Source: Paracoccaceae bacterium (GTDB taxonomy: Bacteria; Pseudomonadota; Alphaproteobacteria; Rhodobacterales; Rhodobacteraceae). Taken from it: a stretch of 5,573 nucleotides of DNA. The first letter of the stretch is position 1; every line of letters begins with the position of its first letter. Of this stretch, positions 1 to 5,573 are shown in pieces. Both the position numbers and the translations under genes were made by a program. The notes beneath the pieces are model-generated. The model was not told the origin of the DNA, did no database searches, and saw only the letters and a list, made by a program, of their open reading frames with translations. The DNA is taken from NCBI GenBank assembly GCA_016764835.1, contig JAESRD010000131.1:1-5573 (forward strand), read 5' to 3'.

Positions 1-225
1 GTGCGCAAGGTGATTGACGGTATCCGCGAACACAATATTCGGGCGATCTTCTGCGAAAGCACGGTGTCGCAGGCCCCGGCCCAGCAGGTGGCGCGCGAAA
101 CCGACGCGGTCTATGGCGGCGTGCTTTATGTTGATAGTTTGACCGAGGCTGACGGTGATGTGCCGACTTATATTGACCTGCTGCGGGTGACGACCGAGAC
201 CATTGCCCGAGGGTTGACGCAATGA
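1..225 (+). CDS. sitA: Metal ABC transporter substrate-binding protein, C-terminal fragment (SitA/MntA type)
   Basis: This is the last 74 codons of a periplasmic metal-binding lipoprotein-type subunit of a cluster-9 (A-I) ABC importer. The gene starts upstream of the window; the GTG at position 1 is an internal Val codon. The visible part matches the C-terminal lobe of SitA/MntA/PsaA proteins: FCESTVS near residues 17-23, QQVARET at 28-34, and [10 protein letters not shown] at 38-47. Asp45 in the VDS motif aligns by pattern with the C-terminal Asp metal ligand of this family (Asp280 of pneumococcal PsaA). The other three ligands (two His, one Glu) would lie in the missing part. The ending, [18 protein letters not shown], is typical of the proteobacterial Mn/Fe/Zn branch. 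The stop overlaps the ATPase start in ATGA, so the two are translationally coupled. Family assignment is firm; the choice between Mn, Fe and Zn is inferred. Confidence 0.9.
   Translation: MRKVIDGIREHNIRAIFCESTVSQAPAQQVARETDAVYGGVLYVDSLTEADGDVPTYIDLLRVTTETIARGLTQ
209..213 (+). promoter_or_regulatory. Ribosome binding site of sitB
   Basis: GAGGG lies inside the end of sitA, 8 bases before the ATG at 222. It supports that ATG as the start even though the start overlaps the sitA stop by ATGA. Confidence 0.6.
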
Positions 226-1085
226 GCCAGAATACTGGAATTGTTGCCCGCGATGTGACCGTGACCTACCGCAATGGCAACACCGCTTTGCGGGATGCGA
301 CTTTTGACATCCCCACTGGTACGATTACCGCCCTTGTTGGCGTCAACGGCTCTGGCAAGTCTACATTGTTCAAGGCGATTATGGGCTTTGTTCCGGCGGC
401 CAAGGGCGAGATTACTGTGCTGGGCATGCCGGTTAAGGAAGCCTTGCGCAAAAATGTGGTCGCCTATGTGCCGCAAGCCGAGGAGGTTGACTGGAGCTTT
501 CCGGTTTTGGTCGAAGATGTGGTGATGATGGGCCGCTACGGCCATATGGGGTTTTTGCGCCGTCCTAAAACAACCGACCACGAGGCGGTGACCCTGGCTC
601 TTGACCGGGTTGGGATGACCGAGTTTCGACACCGCCAAATAGGCGAGCTGTCTGGTGGCCAGCGCAAACGGGTGTTTCTCGCCCGCGCTTTGGCGCAAGA
701 CAGCCAAGTTATCTTGCTCGATGAGCCGTTTACCGGGGTCGATGTCAAAACCGAAGAGGCCATCATAGCGCTTTTGCGCGAGATGCGCGACGAGGGCAAA
801 GTCATGCTGGTCTCGACCCATAACCTTGGCTCTGTGCCAGAGTTTTGTGACCGCACCGTGCTGGTTAAAGAGACCATTCTGGCTTTTGGCCCAACCAAAA
901 CCACCTTCACCCGCGAAAACTTAGAGCAAGCCTTTGGCGGTGTGCTGCGCCACTTTGTGCTCGGCGGCTCTGACCTGCATGATGATGATGACAGTCGCAG
1001 GGTCCACGTCATTACCGATGATGAACGGCCCTTTGTTATCTATGATGATGCCAAAGTTGAAAGCACCGATGAGGCGGCAAAATGA
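222..1085 (+). CDS. sitB: Manganese/iron ABC transporter ATP-binding protein (SitB/MntB type)
   Basis: This 287-residue cytoplasmic ATPase powers metal import through the SitC/SitD channel. All nucleotide-binding motifs are intact: Walker [10 protein letters not shown] at 40-48, Q-loop Gln85 in [10 protein letters not shown], signature LSGGQ at 143-147, Walker B VILLDEP at 163-169, and the H-loop His200 in STHNLG. The VPQ...VDWSFP segment is characteristic of the Mn/Zn/Fe (cluster 9) ATPases rather than of sugar or amino-acid importers. After the ATPase fold, residues from about 250 form an acidic tail with His-Asp4 at 253-257 and further DD pairs. The start overlaps the sitA stop (ATGA) and has a good Shine-Dalgarno. 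The stop overlaps the sitC start in the same way, so production of the three proteins is coupled. The metal is inferred from the two-permease layout, typical of SitABCD/YfeABCD Mn/Fe systems; Zn importers usually have one permease. Confidence 0.95.
   Translation: MSQNTGIVARDVTVTYRNGNTALRDATFDIPTGTITALVGVNGSGKSTLFKAIMGFVPAAKGEITVLGMPVKEALRKNVVAYVPQAEEVDWSFPVLVEDVVMMGRYGHMGFLRRPKTTDHEAVTLALDRVGMTEFRHRQIGELSGGQRKRVFLARALAQDSQVILLDEPFTGVDVKTEEAIIALLREMRDEGKVMLVSTHNLGSVPEFCDRTVLVKETILAFGPTKTTFTRENLEQAFGGVLRHFVLGGSDLHDDDDSRRVHVITDDERPFVIYDDAKVESTDEAAK
979..990 (+). repeat. Short trinucleotide run (ATG x4) in the sitB tail
   Basis: Four consecutive ATG units, read in frame as CAT-GAT-GAT-GAT-GAC, encode the His-Asp4 tract of the SitB C-terminus. 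It is too short to be called a real microsatellite, but it is the only tandem run I noticed in the window. Confidence 0.5.
1071..1074 (+). promoter_or_regulatory. Ribosome binding site of sitC
   Basis: GAGG inside the end of sitB, 7 bases before the ATG at 1082. It supports the overlapping ATGA start of sitC. Confidence 0.55.
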
Positions 1086-1933
1086 TCGAGACGTTGCTTT
1101 TGCCATTCGGCTATAACTACATGTTCAATGCGATGTGGGTTTCAGCGCTGGTCGGCGGGGTTTGCGCTTTTTTGTCGGCTTATCTGATGCTTAAGGGCTG
1201 GTCGCTGATCGGCGATGCGCTCAGCCACTCTATCGTGCCGGGCGTGGCCGGGGCCTATATGCTGGGGCTGCCCTTTGCTTTGGGGGCCTTCGCCGCGGGC
1301 GGGCTGGCGGCCGCCGCTATGCTGTTTCTGACCGAGCGGTCAGGGCTCAAGGAAGATACAGTTATTGGCCTGATTTTCACCTCGTTCTTCGGGCTGGGCC
1401 TGTTCATGGTCTCGCTGTCGCCCATGTCGGTCAGCATTCAAACCATCACCATGGGCAATATTTTGGCCATCACCCCGTCTGACACATTGCAACTGGCGAT
1501 CATTGGTTTTGTCACCCTCGCCGTGCTGCTGGCCAAGTGGAAAGACCTGATGGTCACCTTCTTTGACGAGAACCATGCGCGCTCTATTGGTATCAATACC
1601 GGGCTGCTTAAGGCGGTGTTCTTCACCCTACTGGCCGCATCTTGCGTTGCCGCGTTGCAGACGGTTGGCGCGTTTTTGGTCATTGCCATGGTCGTCACCC
1701 CCGGCGCGACCGCCTATTTGCTGACAGACCGGTTCCCTATTCTGCTGATCTTAAGCGTGGCCATTGGCACTATCACCAGCTTTGTCGGCGCCTATCTGAG
1801 CTTCTTTGTCGACGGGGCTACAGGCGGGCTGATTGTCTCGCTGCAAACGCTGATCTTCTTGGTGGTGTTCTTCGTCGCCCCCAAACACGGCTATATCGCG
1901 GCGCGCCGCCGCGCCGCCAAAGCGCTGGTATAG
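1082..1933 (+). CDS. sitC: Manganese/iron ABC transporter permease, first subunit (SitC/MntC type)
   Basis: This 283-residue inner-membrane permease of the ABC-3 (ZnuB/SitC) family forms half of the metal channel. By eye there are about eight hydrophobic segments: roughly 16-36, 52-60, 62-84, 92-112, 134-152, 176-212 (long, probably two), 217-241 and 247-266. The family-defining stretch [14 protein letters not shown] lies at 37-50. Its Asp45 and His49 match in spacing the Asp/His pair proposed to touch the metal in the PsaBC manganese channel. [19 protein letters not shown] at 196-214 is the second family hallmark. The protein ends in a basic cytoplasmic tail (ARRRAAK). The start overlaps the sitB stop (ATGA) and has a GAGG ribosome binding site. 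sitD follows after 2 bases and is its paralogue; the two are expected to form a heterodimer. Confidence 0.94.
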   Translation: MIETLLLPFGYNYMFNAMWVSALVGGVCAFLSAYLMLKGWSLIGDALSHSIVPGVAGAYMLGLPFALGAFAAGGLAAAAMLFLTERSGLKEDTVIGLIFTSFFGLGLFMVSLSPMSVSIQTITMGNILAITPSDTLQLAIIGFVTLAVLLAKWKDLMVTFFDENHARSIGINTGLLKAVFFTLLAASCVAALQTVGAFLVIAMVVTPGATAYLLTDRFPILLILSVAIGTITSFVGAYLSFFVDGATGGLIVSLQTLIFLVVFFVAPKHGYIAARRRAAKALV

Positions 1934-1935
1934 CC

Positions 1936-2769
1936 ATGATAGATACACTGCTCCAGCCGTTCCAATTCGCCTTTATGAACAATGCGTTCATTATGCTGAC
2001 CATCATCGCCGTGCCGACAAGCTTGTTGTCATGCTACCTTGTGCTCAAAGGCTGGTCGCTGATGGGCGACGCCATCAGCCACGCCGTGCTGCCCGGTGTG
2101 GTGCTGGCCTATGTGCTGCATATTCCGCTGATTATCGGTGCCTTTGCCGCTGGCATGGTTTGCGCTTTGCTCACCGGGTTTCTGGCCGAGAACAGCCGGG
2201 TCAAGCAAGACACCGTCATGGGCATCGTGTTTTCTGGCATGTTTGGTTTTGGCATCGTGCTCTACACCAAAATCAGCACAGATGTGCATCTCGACCATAT
2301 CCTGTTCGGCAATATGCTTGGGCTCAATACGCAAGATCTGTGGACATCGGGGCTGATTGCCGCCTTTGTCGCTCTTGTCATCATCCTCAAACGGCAGGAT
2401 TTTTTGCTGCATGCCTTTGACCCGATCCAAGCGCGGGCTGTTGGGCTGCCAGTCGGGTTGCTGCATTACGGATTGCTGACGCTGATCTCGCTAACCATTG
2501 TCGCCACGCTCACATCTGTTGGCATAATCTTGTCCATCGGGCTACTTATCGCCCCCGGCGCTATTGCATTTTTGCTGACCAAACGGTTCGAGACCATGCT
2601 GATAATCGCGGTGATTGTCACCGTGTTTTCCGGCTTCACCGGCATCTATATCAGCTTCTACATTGACAGCGCACCAGCGCCGACAATCATCCTCGTGCTG
2701 ACAGCCATTTTTATTGCCGTGTTTATTCGCTCTGGCATTCTTATCAGAAGACAGACCAACAGCGCCTAA
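1936..2769 (+). CDS. sitD: Manganese/iron ABC transporter permease, second subunit (SitD/MntD type)
   Basis: This 277-residue ABC-3 family inner-membrane permease is the partner of SitC. The frame is open far upstream into sitC, but homology begins at the ATG at 1936 (MIDTLLQPFQFAFMNNAF), which mirrors the SitC N-terminus and is the right start. No clear Shine-Dalgarno precedes it; with only 2 bases between the sitC stop and this ATG, it probably depends on ribosomes finishing sitC. LKGWSLMGDAISHA at 37-50 carries the same Asp45/His49 pair as SitC. VGIILSIGLLIAPGAIAFLL at 195-214 matches the second family hallmark. About eight membrane segments are visible, ending near 250-268 with a short basic tail. 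This is the last gene of the transporter set. No hairpin with a T-run follows in the 26 to 35 bases before the next gene, so some read-through is likely. Confidence 0.94.
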   Translation: MIDTLLQPFQFAFMNNAFIMLTIIAVPTSLLSCYLVLKGWSLMGDAISHAVLPGVVLAYVLHIPLIIGAFAAGMVCALLTGFLAENSRVKQDTVMGIVFSGMFGFGIVLYTKISTDVHLDHILFGNMLGLNTQDLWTSGLIAAFVALVIILKRQDFLLHAFDPIQARAVGLPVGLLHYGLLTLISLTIVATLTSVGIILSIGLLIAPGAIAFLLTKRFETMLIIAVIVTVFSGFTGIYISFYIDSAPAPTIILVLTAIFIAVFIRSGILIRRQTNSA

Positions 2770-2795
2770 AGCCCGCCTTTTGCGATCAACCCAGA

Positions 2796-3725
2796 GTGAG
2801 CCCAATGCCCAAAGCCTATAGCGTAACAGTCGGGGCCATGTTTTGCTGGGCACTCCTCAGCGTTGCTTCGCGCATATTGCTGCTGACATATGAGTTTGAC
2901 CCGTGGATGTTTAGCTTCATTCAACTCTGCGCAGGCGGGGTGACTTTGTTGCTGCTAAGCGCAAAAAGCGGGCTAGATGCGCGCAGCTTTTTGCGGCCGG
3001 TCACTTGGCTTCTCGGTGCATTTCGTGTGGTATCGGCAGCGCTTTATACCACAACGCTTTCGCTGATCAGCGTGCTCGAAGCGGGTATTCTTGGCACGTT
3101 AAACCTGCCTGTCATCGTTGTTGCCGTTTGGCTGCTGTCGCGCAAACGCCCGCGCGGAGTTGAATGGCTTGGCCACTTGCTGATCCTTGGCGCTATTGCG
3201 TTTTTGGTCCGCGGATTGGAGGCAGAAATTAGGTTTCAGGCGGCTTGGTTGATGGGGCTAAACGCGCTGTGTCTGGCGGCAATCACCCTGCTCTCAGAGC
3301 GCCATCCCGACAATATATCAGACGATGCCGGGGCAAGAGCCCGCTTTGCCGGGACGGTTTTGCTGATAACGGCGGCGTTTTTCTTGGTCATCCGTTTCGC
3401 CCAAAACGGGCTGACCGGCGGCCCGATAGAGCTACCTTTGCTGATCTCGGGCATCACTGTTGGCATTTTGCTGCGCGCACCGGCAATGTTTCTGGCATTT
3501 TGGTCAATCCGGCTGGCCGGGGCCATGGGCTATACCGCCGCCGTTACACTCTTGCCAATCTTTGGCATGGCTATTGAGCAGGCGGCCGTTGGCCTCGGTC
3601 TGCTTGACGAGACAAGGTTTCGCATGGAAACCCTCGGCCTCGCGCTGGTGATGATCAGCGGCACATTGCTGGTGGTATTGTCACGCCGCAAAAGCAAACC
3701 TTTGGGCGACATCGAAAAGGTTTAG
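2796..3725 (+). CDS. EamA/DMT-family permease, substrate unknown
   Basis: This integral inner-membrane protein has about ten hydrophobic segments, the architecture of drug/metabolite (EamA, RhaT-like) transporters, which usually run 280-310 residues. Two starts are possible: GTG at 2796 (309 aa) or ATG at 2805 (306 aa). I favour the ATG because MPKAYSVTVGAMFCWALLS is a typical EamA opening, although the purine-rich stretch in front (AGAGTGAG) could serve either. In ATG numbering, helices lie near 7-27, 36-53, 66-84, 91-112, 121-138, 146-164, 180-197, 209-225, 228-260 and 275-292. LEAGILGTLNLPVIVVAVWLL at 91-111 corresponds to the conserved helix 4 region of the first repeat. The C-terminus is basic (RRKSK). 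It lies 26-35 bases after sitD on the same strand with no visible terminator, so it may be co-transcribed, but nothing ties its substrate to metals. It could be an exporter or an importer of a small metabolite. Confidence 0.85.
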   Translation: MSPMPKAYSVTVGAMFCWALLSVASRILLLTYEFDPWMFSFIQLCAGGVTLLLLSAKSGLDARSFLRPVTWLLGAFRVVSAALYTTTLSLISVLEAGILGTLNLPVIVVAVWLLSRKRPRGVEWLGHLLILGAIAFLVRGLEAEIRFQAAWLMGLNALCLAAITLLSERHPDNISDDAGARARFAGTVLLITAAFFLVIRFAQNGLTGGPIELPLLISGITVGILLRAPAMFLAFWSIRLAGAMGYTAAVTLLPIFGMAIEQAAVGLGLLDETRFRMETLGLALVMISGTLLVVLSRRKSKPLGDIEKV

Positions 3726-3729
3726 GCTT

Positions 3730-3757
3730 TTGCTGACCCCGCCCAATCGGCTAGAAT
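3730..3757 (+). promoter_or_regulatory. Candidate promoter of the DUF2161 gene
   Basis: TTGCTG (3730-3735) and TAGAAT (3752-3757), 16 bases apart, resemble a sigma-70 -35/-10 pair. The -10 differs from TATAAT at one position; the -35 is weak (3 of 6). The predicted transcript start is about 6 bases past the -10, at the ATG of the next gene (3763), which would make a leaderless mRNA. It rests on motif matching only. Confidence 0.25.
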
Positions 3758-3762
3758 ATGCC

Positions 3763-4431
3763 ATGAGCAAACCACGCGAAGCAGATCTTTATGCGCCGGT
3801 AAAGGCGCATTTGGCCCGGCAAGGCTATGTCGTAAAGGGCGAAGTTGGGGCGGTAGATGTCGTGGCCCGGCGCGGTGATGAAGAGCCGCTGGTGGTTGAG
3901 CTGAAGCTGGGCTTCAGTCTGGCGCTGTTTCATCAAGGTGTTGACCGTTTGGCGCTGACGGACTTGGTCTATGTCGCGGTGCCGCACAAGCCCGGCAAAC
4001 CATTTGCACGCGCGCTCAAAGACAATGTGGCGCTTGCCCGCCGCGTCGGGCTTGGCGTTATGGTGGTGCGTTTGCGCGACAATCATGTCGAGGTCGTGGC
4101 CGACCCTGTGCCCTATGCGCCGCGTAAATCAAAGAAAAAACGGGCCCGGCTGCTCAAGGCTTTTGACCGGTTACAGGGTGACCCCAATGAGGGCGGTGCC
4201 ACCCGGCATGGGCTGGTCACAGGCTACCGCCAAGATGCTGTAAAATGCGCCCGGTTCTTAGCTGTGCACGGGCCGTCGAGCGGGGCGAAGGTCAAAGAAT
4301 GGGCCGAGGTGCCAACGGCAACGCGGATCATGGCCGATGATCATTACGGCTGGTTTGAGCGAGTCGAGCGCGGGGTTTATGGACTGACAATAAAGGGCAG
4401 CAAAGGGCTGGCTGATTTTGGCGATGTTTGA
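3763..4431 (+). CDS. DUF2161 protein, putative PD-(D/E)xK-type nuclease with winged-helix-like C-terminus
   Basis: This 222-residue soluble protein of the DUF2161 family has no experimentally known role that I can name. The N-terminal half looks like a PD-(D/E)xK phosphodiesterase core: helix with Glu6/Asp8 (READLYAPVKAHL), GYVVKGEV at 21-28, Asp32 in AVDVVAR, the ExK motif Glu46-Lys48 in VVELKLG, and FHQG with Gln58, which sits where related nucleases carry a conserved Gln. A very basic linker (RKSKKKRAR, 121-129) follows. Residues about 158-220 (KCARFLAVHG ... FERVERGVYGLTIKG) resemble a winged-helix DNA-binding domain. The start is the ATG at 3763; an in-frame TTG at 3730 would add 11 residues of no evident homology. 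No good Shine-Dalgarno precedes the ATG. Nuclease activity is inferred from motifs. The gene faces ilvD tail to tail, with 27 bases between the stops. It has no modification or toxin/antitoxin partner beside it. Confidence 0.82.
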   Translation: MSKPREADLYAPVKAHLARQGYVVKGEVGAVDVVARRGDEEPLVVELKLGFSLALFHQGVDRLALTDLVYVAVPHKPGKPFARALKDNVALARRVGLGVMVVRLRDNHVEVVADPVPYAPRKSKKKRARLLKAFDRLQGDPNEGGATRHGLVTGYRQDAVKCARFLAVHGPSSGAKVKEWAEVPTATRIMADDHYGWFERVERGVYGLTIKGSKGLADFGDV

Positions 4432-4458
4432 TCTTTAATGTGCGGTGGTCGTGCCCTT

Positions 4459-5466
4459 TCAGAAGATATCGGGCTCGCCAGCACTACGCCCAAACCCCGT
4501 TTCAAGAAAATCGAAATCACAGCCCTTGTCGGCCTGCGTCACATGCTTTGCATAAAGATACCCGTAGCCGCGCTCAAAGCGCGGCGCGGGGGCTACCCAA
4601 GCCGCCCGGCGGCGCGCCAGCTCGGCGTCACTCACCAACATATCGAGGCGGCGACCGTCAAGATCGAGCCGGATGATATCGCCGGTTTTGAGCAGCGCTA
4701 ACGGCCCGCCAACAAAGCTCTCAGGGGCTATATGCAGCACACATGCGCCATAAGATGTGCCCGACATTCGCGCGTCTGATATCCGCAACATATCACGATA
4801 TCCTTGCTTTATCAGTGCCTTAGGGATAGGTAACATGCCCCATTCGGGCATGCCCGGCCCGCCTTGTGGGCCTGCATTGCGCAGCACCATCACCGTGTCT
4901 GGGCTGATCTCTAAATCCTCATCATCAACGGCTTTTTTCATCTCGGGGTAGCTGTCAAACACCAAAGCCGGGCCTTGGTGAGTGTAGTATTTTGGGTCGC
5001 AAGCTGCGGGTTTTATCACCGCCCCATCTGGGCAAAGATTACCGCGCAAAACCGCCAGCGAGCCCTCTTTGTAAACCGGATTTGACAGCGGCCGGATCAC
5101 ATCATCATTGTAAACTTCGGCCCCTTCAAGGTTCTCGCCCATGCTCTTGCCGGTGACTGTCAGACAGGTCGTGTCGAGCATGTCTTCGATCTGTTTCATC
5201 AGCGCCCGAAGGCCGCCCGCATAGTAAAAATCTTCCATCAGATAGTCTTTGCCCGAGGGGCGGACATTGGCGATCAGCGGCGTGATCCGGCCCAAAGCAT
5301 CAAGATCATCAAGCGTAAAATCAACCCCCGCGCGCCGGGCCATGGCGATCAAATGCACGACGGCATTGGTTGAGCAGCCGGTGGCCATCGCCACCACGGC
5401 GGCATTGCGACAGGCGGCATGGGTGATGATTTTGTCCGGTGTGAGATCTTCCCAAACCATCTCAAC
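4459..5466 (-). pseudogene. IlvD/Edd-family sugar-acid dehydratase, 5'-truncated (C-terminal ~335 residues)
   Basis: This is the C-terminal part of a dehydratase related to dihydroxy-acid dehydratase and closest in style to L-arabonate/galactonate dehydratases, which remove water from aldonic acids to give 2-keto-3-deoxy sugar acids. Conserved blocks in order, with approximate fragment positions: VEMVWEDLTP (1-10), CSTNAVVHLIAMARRAG (31-47), NVRPSGKDYLMEDFYYAGGL (67-86), NDDVIRPL (120-127), GPQGGPGMPEWGMLPIP (199-215), DARMSGTSYGACVLHIAPES (231-250) and GCDFDFLET (315-323). The Ser in RMSG matches the proposed catalytic Ser of this family. Full members are about 570-600 residues, so roughly the first 240, including the Fe-S cluster cysteines, are absent. 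The frame stays open to the window end, but the extra 34-36 codons beyond 5466 do not resemble IlvD and are the antisense of a PQQ-dehydrogenase fragment. As it stands the product could not bind its cluster. It is a true pseudogene if the junction is real, or an intact gene elsewhere if the junction is an artefact. Confidence 0.85.
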
Positions 5467-5470
5467 GTTG
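5463..5470. other. Junction between two unrelated gene fragments, at an 8-bp palindrome
   Basis: IlvD homology on the minus strand ends at the Val codon at 5464-5466, and PQQ-dehydrogenase homology on the plus strand begins at about 5467-5473. The breakpoint falls in or beside CAACGTTG (5463-5470), which is its own reverse complement. Whether it is biological or an assembly or amplification artefact cannot be decided from this window. Confidence 0.7.
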
Positions 5471-5573
5471 ATGTGGTTGCTCAGGTAACCAAAACGGGCT
5501 TTATGTTTGTATTGGACCGGGACACAGGCGAACCCTTCTACGGGGTTGAAGAACGGGCTGTGCCCCAAACGGA
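5464..5573 (+). pseudogene. Fragment of a PQQ-dependent dehydrogenase, broken at its 5' side and running off the window
   Basis: Read on the plus strand from 5464, about 36 codons give VDVVAQVTKTGF followed by MFVLDRDTGEPFYG and VEERAVPQT. This is the conserved block found inside membrane-bound PQQ-dependent dehydrogenases (glucose/quinate/polyol type), usually written VAQVTKxGFxFVxDRxTGEP...VEERPVPQ. These are periplasmic beta-propeller quinoproteins that pass electrons to ubiquinone. The block normally sits well inside the protein, yet the upstream DNA is antisense ilvD, so the N-terminal part is missing. The frame is open upstream through an ATG at 5419, but residues from there (MGDDFVRCEIFPNHL) do not resemble the family. 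Because it is short, assignment rests on one well-conserved block; the substrate cannot be told. Confidence 0.75.

Noticed and set aside
168..821. 217-codon minus-strand open frame across the sitA end and sitB
   Set aside because: It lies antisense to a conserved ATPase with all motifs intact, shows no recognisable domain, and has a His/Gln/Arg-rich composition typical of antisense frames in GC-rich DNA.
1898..1909. 12-bp perfect palindrome GCGGCGCGCCGC near the end of sitC
   Set aside because: It encodes part of the Ala/Arg-rich basic tail of SitC. Palindromes of this kind are expected by chance in GCG/GCC/CGC codon runs.
1642..1935. In-frame upstream extension of sitD inside sitC
   Set aside because: These 98 codons overlap the conserved C-terminal half of sitC in another frame, and their translation is Arg/Cys-rich with no homology. 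The ATG at 1936 matches the family start.
2029..2466. 145-codon minus-strand open frame across sitD
   Set aside because: Antisense to a conserved permease; the composition is rich in His, Gln, Asp and Lys and no family is recognised.
3763..4431. Restriction-modification or other anti-phage defence system
   Set aside because: The DUF2161 protein has a nuclease-like core, but there is no methylase, helicase, toxin/antitoxin or mobile-element gene nearby, so a defence role is not supported.
4432..4458. Bidirectional terminator between the convergent DUF2161 and dehydratase genes
   Set aside because: I looked for inverted repeats flanked by T or A runs in these 27 bases and found none that is convincing.
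4564..4596. Hairpin with a perfect 7-bp stem (CCGCGCT / AGCGCGG, 3-base loop) and outer GTAGCC/GGCTAC arms
   Set aside because: It lies within conserved dehydratase coding sequence about 100 bases before the stop and lacks a T-run, so it does not look like a terminator. The codons explain it.
5467..5568. N-terminal extension of the minus-strand dehydratase from a TTG at 5568
   Set aside because: Its 34 residues do not fit the segment that precedes VEMVWED in this family, and the opposite strand encodes a recognisable PQQ-dehydrogenase block.

Overview
The window reads as ordinary, densely packed chromosomal DNA from an alphaproteobacterium, most probably a Rhodobacterales-like lineage. The grounds are the GC-rich codon use, ATGA stop/start overlaps, a four-gene SitABCD-type metal importer, and a DUF2161 protein, a family I associate with that group. 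This placement is from protein resemblance and style only. No rRNA, tRNA, insertion sequence, CRISPR array or replication origin is visible, and no gene-free stretch exceeds 40 bases.

Positions 1-2769 hold the 3' part of a plus-strand metal-uptake operon. It contains the C-terminal end of the periplasmic metal-binding protein (sitA/mntA type), the ATPase (sitB), and two paralogous ABC-3 permeases (sitC, sitD). The first three genes are joined by 4-base ATGA overlaps, and sitD follows sitC after 2 bases. Together they form a cluster-9 (A-I) ABC importer for Mn2+ and possibly Fe2+ or Zn2+. The metal cannot be fixed from sequence alone, and the promoter with any Mur/Fur box lies upstream of the window.

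Positions 2796-3725 encode a ten-helix EamA/DMT-type permease of unknown substrate. Positions 3763-4431 encode a DUF2161 protein with a PD-(D/E)xK nuclease-like core and a winged-helix-like C-terminus. Its start codon sits where a transcript from a candidate promoter would begin, so it could be leaderless.

Positions 4459-5466, on the minus strand and convergent with the DUF2161 gene, encode the C-terminal ~335 residues of an IlvD/Edd sugar-acid dehydratase. Homology stops abruptly at an 8-bp palindrome (5463-5470). From there to the window end the DNA instead encodes, on the plus strand, a piece of a PQQ-dependent dehydrogenase. Two unrelated, oppositely oriented gene fragments are therefore joined head to head. 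This is either a real rearrangement that destroyed both genes or an assembly/amplification chimera, and it is the most notable observation here. I found no convincing new multi-gene system.
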